From NCBI GenBank assembly GCA_012800995.1, contig JAAZIH010000148.1, forward strand, positions 1 to 6,827: a stretch of DNA of 6,827 nucleotides, written 5' to 3'. The notes under the pieces are model-generated. The model made no database searches. It worked only from the letters and a program-made list of their open reading frames with translations, and had not been told where the DNA came from. A program made the position numbers and the translations under genes. Of the stretch, positions 1 through 6,586 are shown in pieces; the first letter of the stretch is position 1, and the number at the start of each line of letters is the position of its first letter. The DNA comes from Chloroflexota bacterium (GTDB taxonomy: Bacteria; Chloroflexota; Anaerolineae; Anaerolineales; Anaerolineaceae).

Positions 1-2568
1 GGGTGTTGTGGCACCAGACCCGAGCATATCCGAGCCTTGGTTGAAGGCTTAGCCAAGATAAAGGTTTTTGAACGCAAGCCAAAGCTCATTCCCAGTCTCG
101 CTTCAATTATCACTGCCACGCCAGTCCATCAAGAGCCCAAACCGTTGATTATTGGCGAACGCCTGAACGCGGCTGGATCAAAAGCATTTAAACGCTTGCT
201 TCTGGCAAAGGATCTGGATGGTATTCTCCAAATCGCACGGGAACAGGTTGATTTTGGCGCGCACGCGCTTGATCTCAACGTCGCTCTTGCGGAAGGCGGA
301 AACGAAGCGCAAACGATGGCTACGCTCTCGAAGCAGCTCTCATTAGAGGTACCAGTTCCTCTGGTGATTGACAGCGTTGACGTACATGCCATTGAAGCTG
401 GACTTCAGGTAAACCCAGGACGCTGCCTGATTAACTCGGTGCACTTCGAAGAAGGGGAAGCCAAGGTTCGAGAAGTGTTTGCCTTAGCGAAAAAATACAG
501 CGCGATGGTGGTCTGTTTGACGATTGACGAACAAGGGATGGCATTGACCGCGGAGCGAAAATTAGCTATCGCGAAACGCTTTTTGCCACTTGCCGAAGAA
601 TTTGGCTTGAAAGCCCACGATTTGTTTTTTGACACGCTCACTTTCACATTAGCGAGTGGTGATTCAAGCTATAACAAAGCGGCGGATGAAAGCCTTAAAG
701 CGATTGCTTTGATTAAGAAAGAAATTCCAGAAGCGGGACAAATTTTGGGCGTGAGCAACGTCTCTTTTGGCTTAGGGCCGCAAGCGCGCAAGGTATTAAA
801 CAGCGTTTTTCTTTATAAGGCTATCCAGGCGGGGCTTGATGCGGCAATAATCAATCCAGCGCAAATAACAGCGTATACAGATATCCCTGAAGAGGCTCGT
901 GCTTTAGCGAGTGCTTTAATACATTACAGCGCGCCTAACGCTTTGGATGACTATGTGGATTGGTTTGAGAAAAACAAACTTTCATCGGCTGAACAAGATA
1001 AGCATACGGATCCCCTGCAGGGTTTGTCTCCTGAACAAAGATTGAAAATGAGAGTTTTATCGCGCAGTAAAGTTGGTGTGGAAGACGATATCAGTGAGAT
1101 ATTGGACGGTAAAGACAAAAGAGATGCCGCGAATGAGGCGCTTAGAATTCTTAATCGGGTTCTCCTGCCCGCGATGCAGGAAGTGGGTGATGCCTTTGGA
1201 AAAGGTGACTTAATTCTGCCCTTTGTTTTGCAATCCGCGGAAGTCATGAAACAGGCGGTATCCGTTCTTGAACGTTATCTGGACAAGAAAGAGTCCTTAG
1301 CTAAAGGGAAAATCGTGCTGGCAACGGTTTTCGGTGACATTCATGATATTGGTAAAAACCTGGTCAAAACCATACTTGAAAACAACGGTTATGAAGTCAT
1401 TGACCTTGGCAAACAAGTTCCCATTGACACCATCATCCAACGCGCTATAGAAGAAGATGCTGATGCTATCGGCTTGAGCGCGCTTTTGGTGGCGACCAGC
1501 AAGCAGATGAAATTAGCTGTCGAAGCTCTTAACGCGCGAGGTTTGGATATTCCGGTTATTATCGGCGGAGCGGCAATAAACGAGGAATACGGGCTGCGAA
1601 TCTTAGAGACGCGTGATGGCAACTTGTACAGTGGGGGTGTCTTTTATTCGAAGGATGCCTTTGATGGATTGGCGGTAATGGATGCTCTTGTTGAGCCATC
1701 CCGAAAAGAACAGCTTTACGCTGATTTACATAAAAAAGTTAGTCAGAGTCTGCAGTCAGATAAAAAGGCGAAAAAGGCTGACTCGCAAAGGGCAAGAGAC
1801 TTGCTCCCAGCAGCGGATTTCATCCCCAAGCCTAAAAGCTGGAGAGTGAGGCATCTTAGCCTTTCAATCGCAACCGTTTTGCCTTATTTGGATAAAAACG
1901 CTCTTTATCGGGTTTCATGGGGAGCTAAAGGTGTGCGTGGGGAAGCCTGGCAAAGCTTGAAGCAGGAATTTGACCTGCGGCTTGAACGGATGTTATTAGA
2001 GGTAGAGCGCGAAAAATGGCTTGAGCCTCAAGCACTTTTGGGCTTTTGGCCCTGTCAGGCGCTTGAAGAAAACCTGTACATTTATTTGAGCGAGCATTTG
2101 AATGGGGAGCCGATTGGGGTTCTGCAATTTGAACGTTCAAAAGGAAAGAGCGGTATCAGTTTGGCGGATTACTTCCTGGAGATTGGACAAACACGAAAGG
2201 ATGTTGTTGGTTTGCAAGTGGTAACAGTAGGTCGGGGAGCTACTGAAAAATATGGTCAGCTTGAAAACCAATCTGCTTATTCAGAAGGCTATTATGTGCA
2301 TGGTTTGGCAGTGCGTATGGCTGAAGCGGTTGCTGAGTATTGCAGTATCTTGATGCGCGAAGAGTTAGGACTGCCAGCGACCAGAGGCAAACGTTTTTCC
2401 TGGGGCTATCCTGCTGCTCCTGACGTGCGTGAACATTTTAAACTTTTTAGACTACTTCCCGCGGAGGAAAGATTAGGTATGAGACTGACCTCAGCTGGTC
2501 AGATGATACCTGAACAATCCACCGCGGCGATCTTTGTACATCATCAGGCTGTACGATACACGGATTAA
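1..2568 (+). CDS. metH: Methionine synthase, cobalamin-dependent (5' end outside window)
   Basis: The protein transfers a methyl group from 5-methyl-THF through cobalamin to homocysteine, making methionine in the cytoplasm. The reading frame is open from base 1, and its first residues (GCCGT.PEHI) are the end of a zinc homocysteine S-methyltransferase domain, so about 290 residues and the start codon lie upstream. The TTG at 37 is only an internal codon. Numbering the 855 visible residues from base 1, the domains are: pterin-binding about 48-310, with GERLNAAGSK (G52), IDS, DEQG and GVSNVSF; cobalamin cap about 337-432; B12-binding about 437-557, with GDIHDIGKN (D446, H448 the expected cobalt ligand, G451) and LSALLV (S493); a Lys/Ala-rich linker about 575-605; and the AdoMet reactivation domain to the C-terminus, with RFSWGYP (R798, G802, Y803), the RxxxGY AdoMet motif. 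The family's usual PACPD reads PAAPD here. All four modules seem intact. The next gene starts 19 nt downstream and supplies methyl-THF, which suggests an operon. No upstream riboswitch can be judged because the 5' end is missing. Confidence 0.96.
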   Translation, partial: GCCGTRPEHIRALVEGLAKIKVFERKPKLIPSLASIITATPVHQEPKPLIIGERLNAAGSKAFKRLLLAKDLDGILQIAREQVDFGAHALDLNVALAEGGNEAQTMATLSKQLSLEVPVPLVIDSVDVHAIEAGLQVNPGRCLINSVHFEEGEAKVREVFALAKKYSAMVVCLTIDEQGMALTAERKLAIAKRFLPLAEEFGLKAHDLFFDTLTFTLASGDSSYNKAADESLKAIALIKKEIPEAGQILGVSNVSFGLGPQARKVLNSVFLYKAIQAGLDAAIINPAQITAYTDIPEEARALASALIHYSAPNALDDYVDWFEKNKLSSAEQDKHTDPLQGLSPEQRLKMRVLSRSKVGVEDDISEILDGKDKRDAANEALRILNRVLLPAMQEVGDAFGKGDLILPFVLQSAEVMKQAVSVLERYLDKKESLAKGKIVLATVFGDIHDIGKNLVKTILENNGYEVIDLGKQVPIDTIIQRAIEEDADAIGLSALLVATSKQMKLAVEALNARGLDIPVIIGGAAINEEYGLRILETRDGNLYSGGVFYSKDAFDGLAVMDALVEPSRKEQLYADLHKKVSQSLQSDKKAKKADSQRARDLLPAADFIPKPKSWRVRHLSLSIATVLPYLDKNALYRVSWGAKGVRGEAWQSLKQEFDLRLERMLLEVEREKWLEPQALLGFWPCQALEENLYIYLSEHLNGEPIGVLQFERSKGKSGISLADYFLEIGQTRKDVVGLQVVTVGRGATEKYGQLENQSAYSEGYYVHGLAVRMAEAVAEYCSILMREELGLPATRGKRFSWGYPAAPDVREHFKLFRLLPAEERLGMRLTSAGQMIPEQSTAAIFVHHQAVRYTD

Positions 2569-2577
2569 CAGCCATTT

Positions 2578-2582
2578 AGGAG
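2578..2582 (+). promoter_or_regulatory. Ribosome binding site of the homocysteine methyltransferase/MetF gene
   Basis: AGGAG lies 5 nt before the ATG at 2588. It decides the start: the same frame is open back to a TTG at 2534, but that would overlap the end of metH, has no Shine-Dalgarno sequence, and would add 18 residues not typical of the family before the conserved N-terminus. Confidence 0.85.
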
Positions 2583-2587
2583 AAAAA

Positions 2588-4450
2588 ATGACAACAAAAT
2601 TTATTCACAGACTGGATACCAACCCCAAACCACTTGTAGCTGATGGCGCAATTGGGACTGTTTTCCACGACCGAGGCATTAGCTTTGAGACTTGTTTTGA
2701 TAATCTGAACGTAGAACAACCCGCGCTTGTGGCAGAAATACTTAGCGAATATATCCATGCTGGCGCGGAAATGATAAAAACCAACACCTTTGGCGCTAAC
2801 AGGGTAAAGTTGGTCAAACATGGACTTGACAAGCAAGTGGCAAAGATTAACCGCGCAGGCGTTGAATTGGCACGACGGGTTGTTGATGCCTCATTCAAGG
2901 ATGTCTTAATCGCGGGTGATGTTGGTCCTTTGGGCGTGCCATTAGCGCCTTTTGGGCGTTTGCAAGCAGAGGAAGCGCGTGCGATTTACCGTGAACAAAT
3001 AGAAGCGCTTTTGCTTGAAGGGGTGGATCTTTTATTGTTGGAAACTATGGTGGATCTTAAAATTGTGGCTGAGGCAGTCGCGGCAGCTCGCGAGCTTGAC
3101 CCGAACATGCCTATTTTGGCAAGCATGACCTTTTCGCGTGATAAACGCACAACCTTAGGTGATACGCCGGTGGATGTCGCAAATTTTCTCACCGATTTGG
3201 GTTGTGAGGTGATAGGGGTCAATTGTTCGGGTGGACCGGTACAGTTGCTTAATATTTTAAAGATTATGCGCCATGCTCAACCTGATGCCAGAATATCGGT
3301 TATGCCTAACGCGGGTTTTCCAGAACAAGTAGGTGGGCGCATCATGTATCCCGCGGTTGCCAGTTACTTTACTGACTTTGGTTTAGCTTTTTGGCAGGCT
3401 GGCGCGCGTGTGATTGGCGGATGCTGTGGCACGACACCCGATCATATCCGTGCTTTCCGTGAGGCAATTGATGAAAACGATCTGGAAACCGTATTGCATG
3501 ATGTGCAGCTTGAAAGTTATGTGCCGATGGAAATGTATACTGAACCGCCTGAACAAACACGCATACAAAAGAAGCTTTCGGAAGGCAAATTTGTAAGCGC
3601 GGTTGAAATGGATCCGCCCCGAGGGTTTTCCACACACAAACTTATGGCTGGAGCCAGTCTTTTGGCAGATGCCGGCGCGGATTGTATTGATGTTGCTGAT
3701 AGCCCGATGGCGCGCATGCGCATGAGTCCCTGGGGAGTATGCCAGATGATCCAAAAAGAGTTGGGTGTGGACGCGACTTTGCACTTTCCAACACGCGGGC
3801 GAAACCTTTTGCGTGTGCAAGGGGATCTTTTGGCAGCCCATGCGCTTGGCATCCGTAATGTGTTTGTTGTGATGGGTGATCCGACCGCGATTGGTGATTA
3901 TCCAGACGCGATGGATGATTACGATCTGGTTCCAACCGGCTTGATTAAGCTTATCAAAAGTGGATTGAACGCAGGTGTAGATCACAGTGGCACAAAAATC
4001 GGCACGCCGACCAGTTTCTTTGTCGGCGCAGCGCTTGATTTGACTCCATCGAATGTAGAGCGGGAAATCAAATTAGTGCGTAAGAAAATAGTTGCTGGAG
4101 CGGATTTCTTCCTAAGCCAACCTGTTTTTTGTCCTGATTCAGCCCGACGTTTTCTTGAAAGATATGAAAAAGAATATGGCAAGTTTGAAACGCCGATTTT
4201 GGCTGGTTTATTGCCATTGGCTTCGGACCGCCATGCCAAATTCCTGCACAACGAAGTACCTGGGATTAGCATCCCAGACAAAATTCATGATAGATTGCGC
4301 CAGGCTGGTGACAACGGCGCGAAAGTTGGCGTGAAAATTGCTGAAGAATTAGTGGGCGAGATTAGAGGTTTTGCCCAGGGTATTTACATCATGCCGCAGT
4401 TCAATCGTTTCGACCTTGTAGCTGAGATTATTGCAGAGATTCAGGCTTGA
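2588..4450 (+). CDS. Bifunctional homocysteine S-methyltransferase / 5,10-methylenetetrahydrofolate reductase (YitJ-like)
   Basis: This is a 620-aa cytoplasmic two-domain enzyme, the normal length for the YitJ-type fusion. Residues about 13-295 form a zinc-dependent homocysteine methyltransferase barrel: DGAIGT near residue 19, then GVNCSGG (C213) and GGCCGTTPDHI (C279, C280), giving all three zinc cysteines. After a linker, residues about 335-620 form a MetF-type FAD barrel that reduces methylene-THF to methyl-THF: VEMDPPRG (E340, matching the catalytic Glu of MetF), HFPTRGRN (H399), MGDPTAIGDYPDA (D431), SQPVF (Q511, matching the substrate-binding Gln), and a conserved ending GIYIMPQFNRFDL. 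The start is the ATG at 2588, chosen on its AGGAG and on the family N-terminus. The gene lies 19 nt after metH, so its reductase half probably feeds methyl-THF to MetH. The methyl donor of its own homocysteine domain cannot be read from the sequence; it could be methyl-THF, a methylated amino acid such as S-methylmethionine, or methylcobalamin on MetH. Confidence 0.94.
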   Translation: MTTKFIHRLDTNPKPLVADGAIGTVFHDRGISFETCFDNLNVEQPALVAEILSEYIHAGAEMIKTNTFGANRVKLVKHGLDKQVAKINRAGVELARRVVDASFKDVLIAGDVGPLGVPLAPFGRLQAEEARAIYREQIEALLLEGVDLLLLETMVDLKIVAEAVAAARELDPNMPILASMTFSRDKRTTLGDTPVDVANFLTDLGCEVIGVNCSGGPVQLLNILKIMRHAQPDARISVMPNAGFPEQVGGRIMYPAVASYFTDFGLAFWQAGARVIGGCCGTTPDHIRAFREAIDENDLETVLHDVQLESYVPMEMYTEPPEQTRIQKKLSEGKFVSAVEMDPPRGFSTHKLMAGASLLADAGADCIDVADSPMARMRMSPWGVCQMIQKELGVDATLHFPTRGRNLLRVQGDLLAAHALGIRNVFVVMGDPTAIGDYPDAMDDYDLVPTGLIKLIKSGLNAGVDHSGTKIGTPTSFFVGAALDLTPSNVEREIKLVRKKIVAGADFFLSQPVFCPDSARRFLERYEKEYGKFETPILAGLLPLASDRHAKFLHNEVPGISIPDKIHDRLRQAGDNGAKVGVKIAEELVGEIRGFAQGIYIMPQFNRFDLVAEIIAEIQA

Positions 4451-4501
4451 GAGATAACTGAATATGTACTGTTGAGCTTATGGCAAATCAAGGCAATGGA
4501 A

Positions 4502-4540
4502 TAAGGAGTAAAATAAAGGAGAATATGTTTAAGGAGTAAA
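4502..4540 (+). repeat. Repeated Shine-Dalgarno block: exact 11-bp direct repeat with two minicistrons nearby
   Basis: TAAGGAGTAAA occurs at 4502-4512 and again at 4530-4540, 28 bp apart. A third purine-rich AAAGGAG lies between them at 4515-4521. Two tiny frames accompany the block: ATG GAA TAA at 4496-4504, and ATG TTT AAG GAG TAA at 4525-4539, the latter having AAAGGAG 3 nt upstream. Each copy of the repeat therefore contains a ribosome-binding motif and overlaps a stop codon. Only the last copy is correctly spaced for the lipoprotein gene. The repeat is plain in the sequence. A role in translation control, ribosome standby or mRNA stability is inference, and slippage duplication of an RBS is an equally good explanation. 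The rest of the 4451-4543 gap shows no terminator and no clear promoter. Confidence 0.7.
4531..4536 (+). promoter_or_regulatory. Ribosome binding site of the DUF3048 lipoprotein gene
   Basis: AAGGAG lies 7 nt before the ATG at 4544 but only 4 nt before an adjacent in-frame TTG at 4541. The spacing and the stronger codon favour ATG 4544, which gives a signal peptide beginning MTIRR. Confidence 0.8.
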
Positions 4541-4543
4541 TTG

Positions 4544-5788
4544 ATGACAATAAGACGGACCTTTTTCATTGCTCTTATTTCACTCATGCTGTTGTTGGCA
4601 GGATGTCAGAAACAGGTCGCATTGGTAGATGAAGAGTCACAAAAAACAGAGGTGGCAGGACTGGTTAGTGAGTTGCAAACCCAGGAATGGGGAAAAAAAG
4701 AAATACCAGCCACCAAAACGCCATCGCCAGAACCCAGTTCTACACCGACTGTGACAAAAATCCCTGATACCCCGACAGCGACGATGACACCAACTGAAGT
4801 CAGCTATCGGGTTGGTCCGTCTGATTTTCCGGATGACGTGAACCCATTAACCGGTTTGAAAGTGGATAACCCTGAAATTATGAATCGTTTGCCACTCATG
4901 GTCAAAGTGCCTAATTTTCCTGCTTATGGCAGGCCTCATGGGGGACTCTCCGCTGCGGATATCGTTTTTGAGACCTGGATTGGTGCCGGTGCCAACCGTT
5001 TTGTGCCCATTTATTATGGTCAGGATTGTGATTATGTTTGGCCAATTCGCTCTGTGCGTATCGTGGACCCTGAACTCGCCACACTTTATCATGCTATATT
5101 GGTTTTTTCGGGTGGTGATCCGGTAAAGGTCTTGCCTAAGGTCAATGATATTATGGACAATAAGTACGTTATGGAAGGCACTACCCCCGGAATGTATTCC
5201 AATGGGGCTGATGTTACCCGCTTGCATGTTGATACCAAGGTGGTGACCGAGGACTTACAAAAACGAGGTATTGACCCGGGTGAGAAACCCGAGCTTGAGG
5301 GCATGCTCTTTGATGAGAAAATACCCGAAGGAGGCGAGGATGGCGAAAAGCTGACCTTTCACTTCAGTAAGATTAACAGTGGTGATTGGGTATATGACGA
5401 AGAAAGTGGAAAATACATGCGTTGGATCGAAGACGCGGCAAGCTATGAAATGATTCCATTAATCGACAAGAACACAGGCGAACAATTGGCCTTTTCAAAT
5501 GTGATTGTGCTTTTTACGCCAAACAATGAGATCGAGACCCAGTTAATCGACATCAAGATATGGGACAATCCACAAGGTCGTCGCGCGATTCTGTTTCGGG
5601 ATGGCAAAGCATATGAAGGTATTTGGAAGACCACCGATCGTAACGCGCCTATGCAGTTTTTCGATGAAGACGGTAATCTCTTCCCGCTCAAACCTGGCAA
5701 CACATGGATTGCTATAACTGGCACAACATCCCCTGTGGAAGTTGAAGATGGTGAGTGGTTTGTGCAATTTAGGGTTCAATTGCCGTAA
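4544..5788 (+). CDS. DUF3048 (YerB-like) domain lipoprotein
   Basis: The 414-aa product is exported and lipid-anchored. It has two arginines after the start, a hydrophobic run at residues 7-19 and a lipobox LLAG-C with the modified cysteine at C21, so it should sit on the outer face of the cytoplasmic membrane. Residues about 55-85 are a Pro/Thr/Ser-rich stalk, a low-complexity spacer often seen in Chloroflexota surface proteins. From about 99 the sequence matches the DUF3048 N-terminal half (NPLTGL, LPLMVKVPNF, GRPHGGLSAADIVFE, ANRFVPIYY, PIRSVR). From about 265 it matches the C-terminal half (NVIVLFTPN, ILFRDGKAYEGIWK, FFDEDGNLFPLKPGNTWIA). A WPIRS replaces the GP(V/I)RS more usual in the family. 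Length and both halves look complete. The B. subtilis relative YerB has no settled biochemical function that I can state, so none is assigned. A 93-nt gap separates it from the methionine genes; the phosphoesterase follows after 6 nt, suggesting co-transcription. Confidence 0.9.
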   Translation: MTIRRTFFIALISLMLLLAGCQKQVALVDEESQKTEVAGLVSELQTQEWGKKEIPATKTPSPEPSSTPTVTKIPDTPTATMTPTEVSYRVGPSDFPDDVNPLTGLKVDNPEIMNRLPLMVKVPNFPAYGRPHGGLSAADIVFETWIGAGANRFVPIYYGQDCDYVWPIRSVRIVDPELATLYHAILVFSGGDPVKVLPKVNDIMDNKYVMEGTTPGMYSNGADVTRLHVDTKVVTEDLQKRGIDPGEKPELEGMLFDEKIPEGGEDGEKLTFHFSKINSGDWVYDEESGKYMRWIEDAASYEMIPLIDKNTGEQLAFSNVIVLFTPNNEIETQLIDIKIWDNPQGRRAILFRDGKAYEGIWKTTDRNAPMQFFDEDGNLFPLKPGNTWIAITGTTSPVEVEDGEWFVQFRVQLP

Positions 5789-5794
5789 ACGCTT

Positions 5795-6520
5795 ATGCGC
5801 GTTCTAATCATCTCTGACATTCATTCAAACCTGACCGCCTTCGAGGCGGTTTTGGCTCATGCGGGTGATTTTGAACGCGTGATTTGTCTTGGTGATGTGG
5901 TTGGCTATGGTCCTGACCCGGAGGAATGTGTGCAATTGCTTCGCAGCTTGCCTGATCTGACATGCATTATGGGGAACCATGATGCAGCTGTATTGAACGT
6001 CATTTCAACCGGATACTTCAATCCTGAAGCACGAAAAGCTTTGCTTCAGCAAAAGGATTTATTAAGTCAGGATTCAATAAACTTTTTACGAGGTCTACCT
6101 GATATACTAATTTTGAATGAGCTCACATTAGCACATGGTAGTCCGCGTGATCCAATTTGGGAGTATATTGATCAGGGACGTATTGCCTGGGCGGCGTTTG
6201 AGTATTTTGATGGTCAGGGTTGCCTGGTGGGCCATACGCACACACCAGCAATATTTACTGAATCGGCAGATTTTAAAGTCCGACTGTTGAAACCAAATTC
6301 TGGTGATCGATGGATACCATGTGAACGTTTTATTTTAAACCCGGGTGCTGTGGGACAGCCTCGTGACCGTGACCCCAGAGCCGCTTATGTGATTTGGGAT
6401 CTTGAAGAGAATAGTTTTTTGTTTAAAAGGGTAGCATATGATGTGTCTTCTGTCGCAGAACGTATTGAGCAGCGTGGCATCCCAATGTTGCAAGCCAGGC
6501 GTTTAAGTTTGGGCAGGTAA
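5795..6520 (+). CDS. Calcineurin-like metallophosphoesterase (YfcE/MJ0936-like)
   Basis: This is a 241-aa cytoplasmic dimetal phosphoesterase with no signal peptide or membrane segment. The metal-binding signature of the superfamily is complete and in order: SDIHSN (D8, H10), LGDVVGYGPDP (D34), MGNHD (N61, H62), LAHGS (H114), VGHTHTP (H147, H149). It is followed by NPGAVGQPRDRDPRA at 182-196, typical of the small YfcE-like branch. Hydrolysis of a phosphoester or phosphodiester is therefore likely, with Mn or a similar metal, but the substrate cannot be predicted: the family includes phosphodiesterases, nucleotidases and enzymes of unknown target. The ATG at 5795 follows the stop of the DUF3048 gene by 6 nt, and no Shine-Dalgarno sequence precedes it, so translation is probably coupled to that gene. 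A terminator-like inverted repeat lies within codons 14-20. The C-terminal tail after about 215 is charged and has no recognised motif. Confidence 0.92.
   Translation: MRVLIISDIHSNLTAFEAVLAHAGDFERVICLGDVVGYGPDPEECVQLLRSLPDLTCIMGNHDAAVLNVISTGYFNPEARKALLQQKDLLSQDSINFLRGLPDILILNELTLAHGSPRDPIWEYIDQGRIAWAAFEYFDGQGCLVGHTHTPAIFTESADFKVRLLKPNSGDRWIPCERFILNPGAVGQPRDRDPRAAYVIWDLEENSFLFKRVAYDVSSVAERIEQRGIPMLQARRLSLGR
5834..5853 (+). repeat. Perfect GC-rich inverted repeat followed by TTTT, inside the phosphoesterase gene
   Basis: ACCGCCT (5834-5840) pairs perfectly with AGGCGGT (5844-5850) around a 3-nt TCG loop, and the right arm runs into a four-T stretch at 5850-5853. The shape resembles a short intrinsic terminator or attenuator, about 40 nt after the start codon. 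However, it encodes LTAFEAVL, a segment of the phosphoesterase fold, and the T tract is short and interrupted by GG. The inverted repeat is certain; any regulatory role is speculative. Confidence 0.45.
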
Positions 6521-6533
6521 CGGGAACTTATTT

Positions 6534-6542
6534 TGCTATATT
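6534..6542 (+). promoter_or_regulatory. Possible extended -10 promoter for the downstream lipoprotein gene
   Basis: TGCTATATT fits an extended -10 element (TG-N-TATATT). It lies in the 66-nt gap after the phosphoesterase and would give a leader of roughly 35-40 nt. No good -35 box is seen at the usual distance, which extended -10 promoters can tolerate. In an AT-rich gap such a match can occur by chance. Confidence 0.3.
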
Positions 6543-6574
6543 TCGTTTAATGCTTGAAGCCATAGAAGCTTAAA

Positions 6575-6580
6575 AAGGAG
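6575..6580 (+). promoter_or_regulatory. Ribosome binding site of the second lipoprotein gene
   Basis: AAGGAG lies 6 nt before the ATG at 6587, the best-spaced start. A second in-frame ATG at 6599 would remove the basic residues of the signal peptide and is less likely. Confidence 0.85.
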
Positions 6581-6586
6581 AAGAAG

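Noticed and set aside
37..39. TTG as the start of the metH-type gene
   Set aside because: The frame is open to base 1 and already encodes the conserved homocysteine-domain ending GCCGT.PEHI, so the gene simply starts outside the window.
2534..2587. An 18-residue N-terminal extension of the homocysteine methyltransferase/MetF protein from a TTG start
   Set aside because: It overlaps metH, lacks a ribosome-binding site and is not family-like; ATG 2588 with AGGAG is clearly better.
3712..3721. 10-bp palindrome GCGCATGCGC
   Set aside because: Encodes the alternating Arg-Met residues of the MetF domain (ARMRM) and is isolated, with no partner site or intergenic position.
3383..3985. A 200-codon open frame on the minus strand
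   Set aside because: It lies wholly opposite conserved sequence of the bifunctional MetF gene, and its translation shows no recognisable domain. It is a shadow of the coding strand.
4431..4458. Possible promoter TTGCAG-N16-GATAAC near the end of the MetF gene
   Set aside because: Only three of six and four of six matches to the consensus boxes; too weak to annotate.
4451..4501. Search for a rho-independent terminator after the methionine genes
   Set aside because: No stem of useful length and no T tract was found in this stretch.
4847..5227. A 126-codon minus-strand frame opposite the DUF3048 gene
   Set aside because: Lies opposite conserved DUF3048 residues; no motif and no ribosome-binding evidence.
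5277..5291. Inverted repeat CGGGT/ACCCG in the DUF3048 gene
   Set aside because: Only 5 bp, inside coding sequence, with no T tract or other signal.
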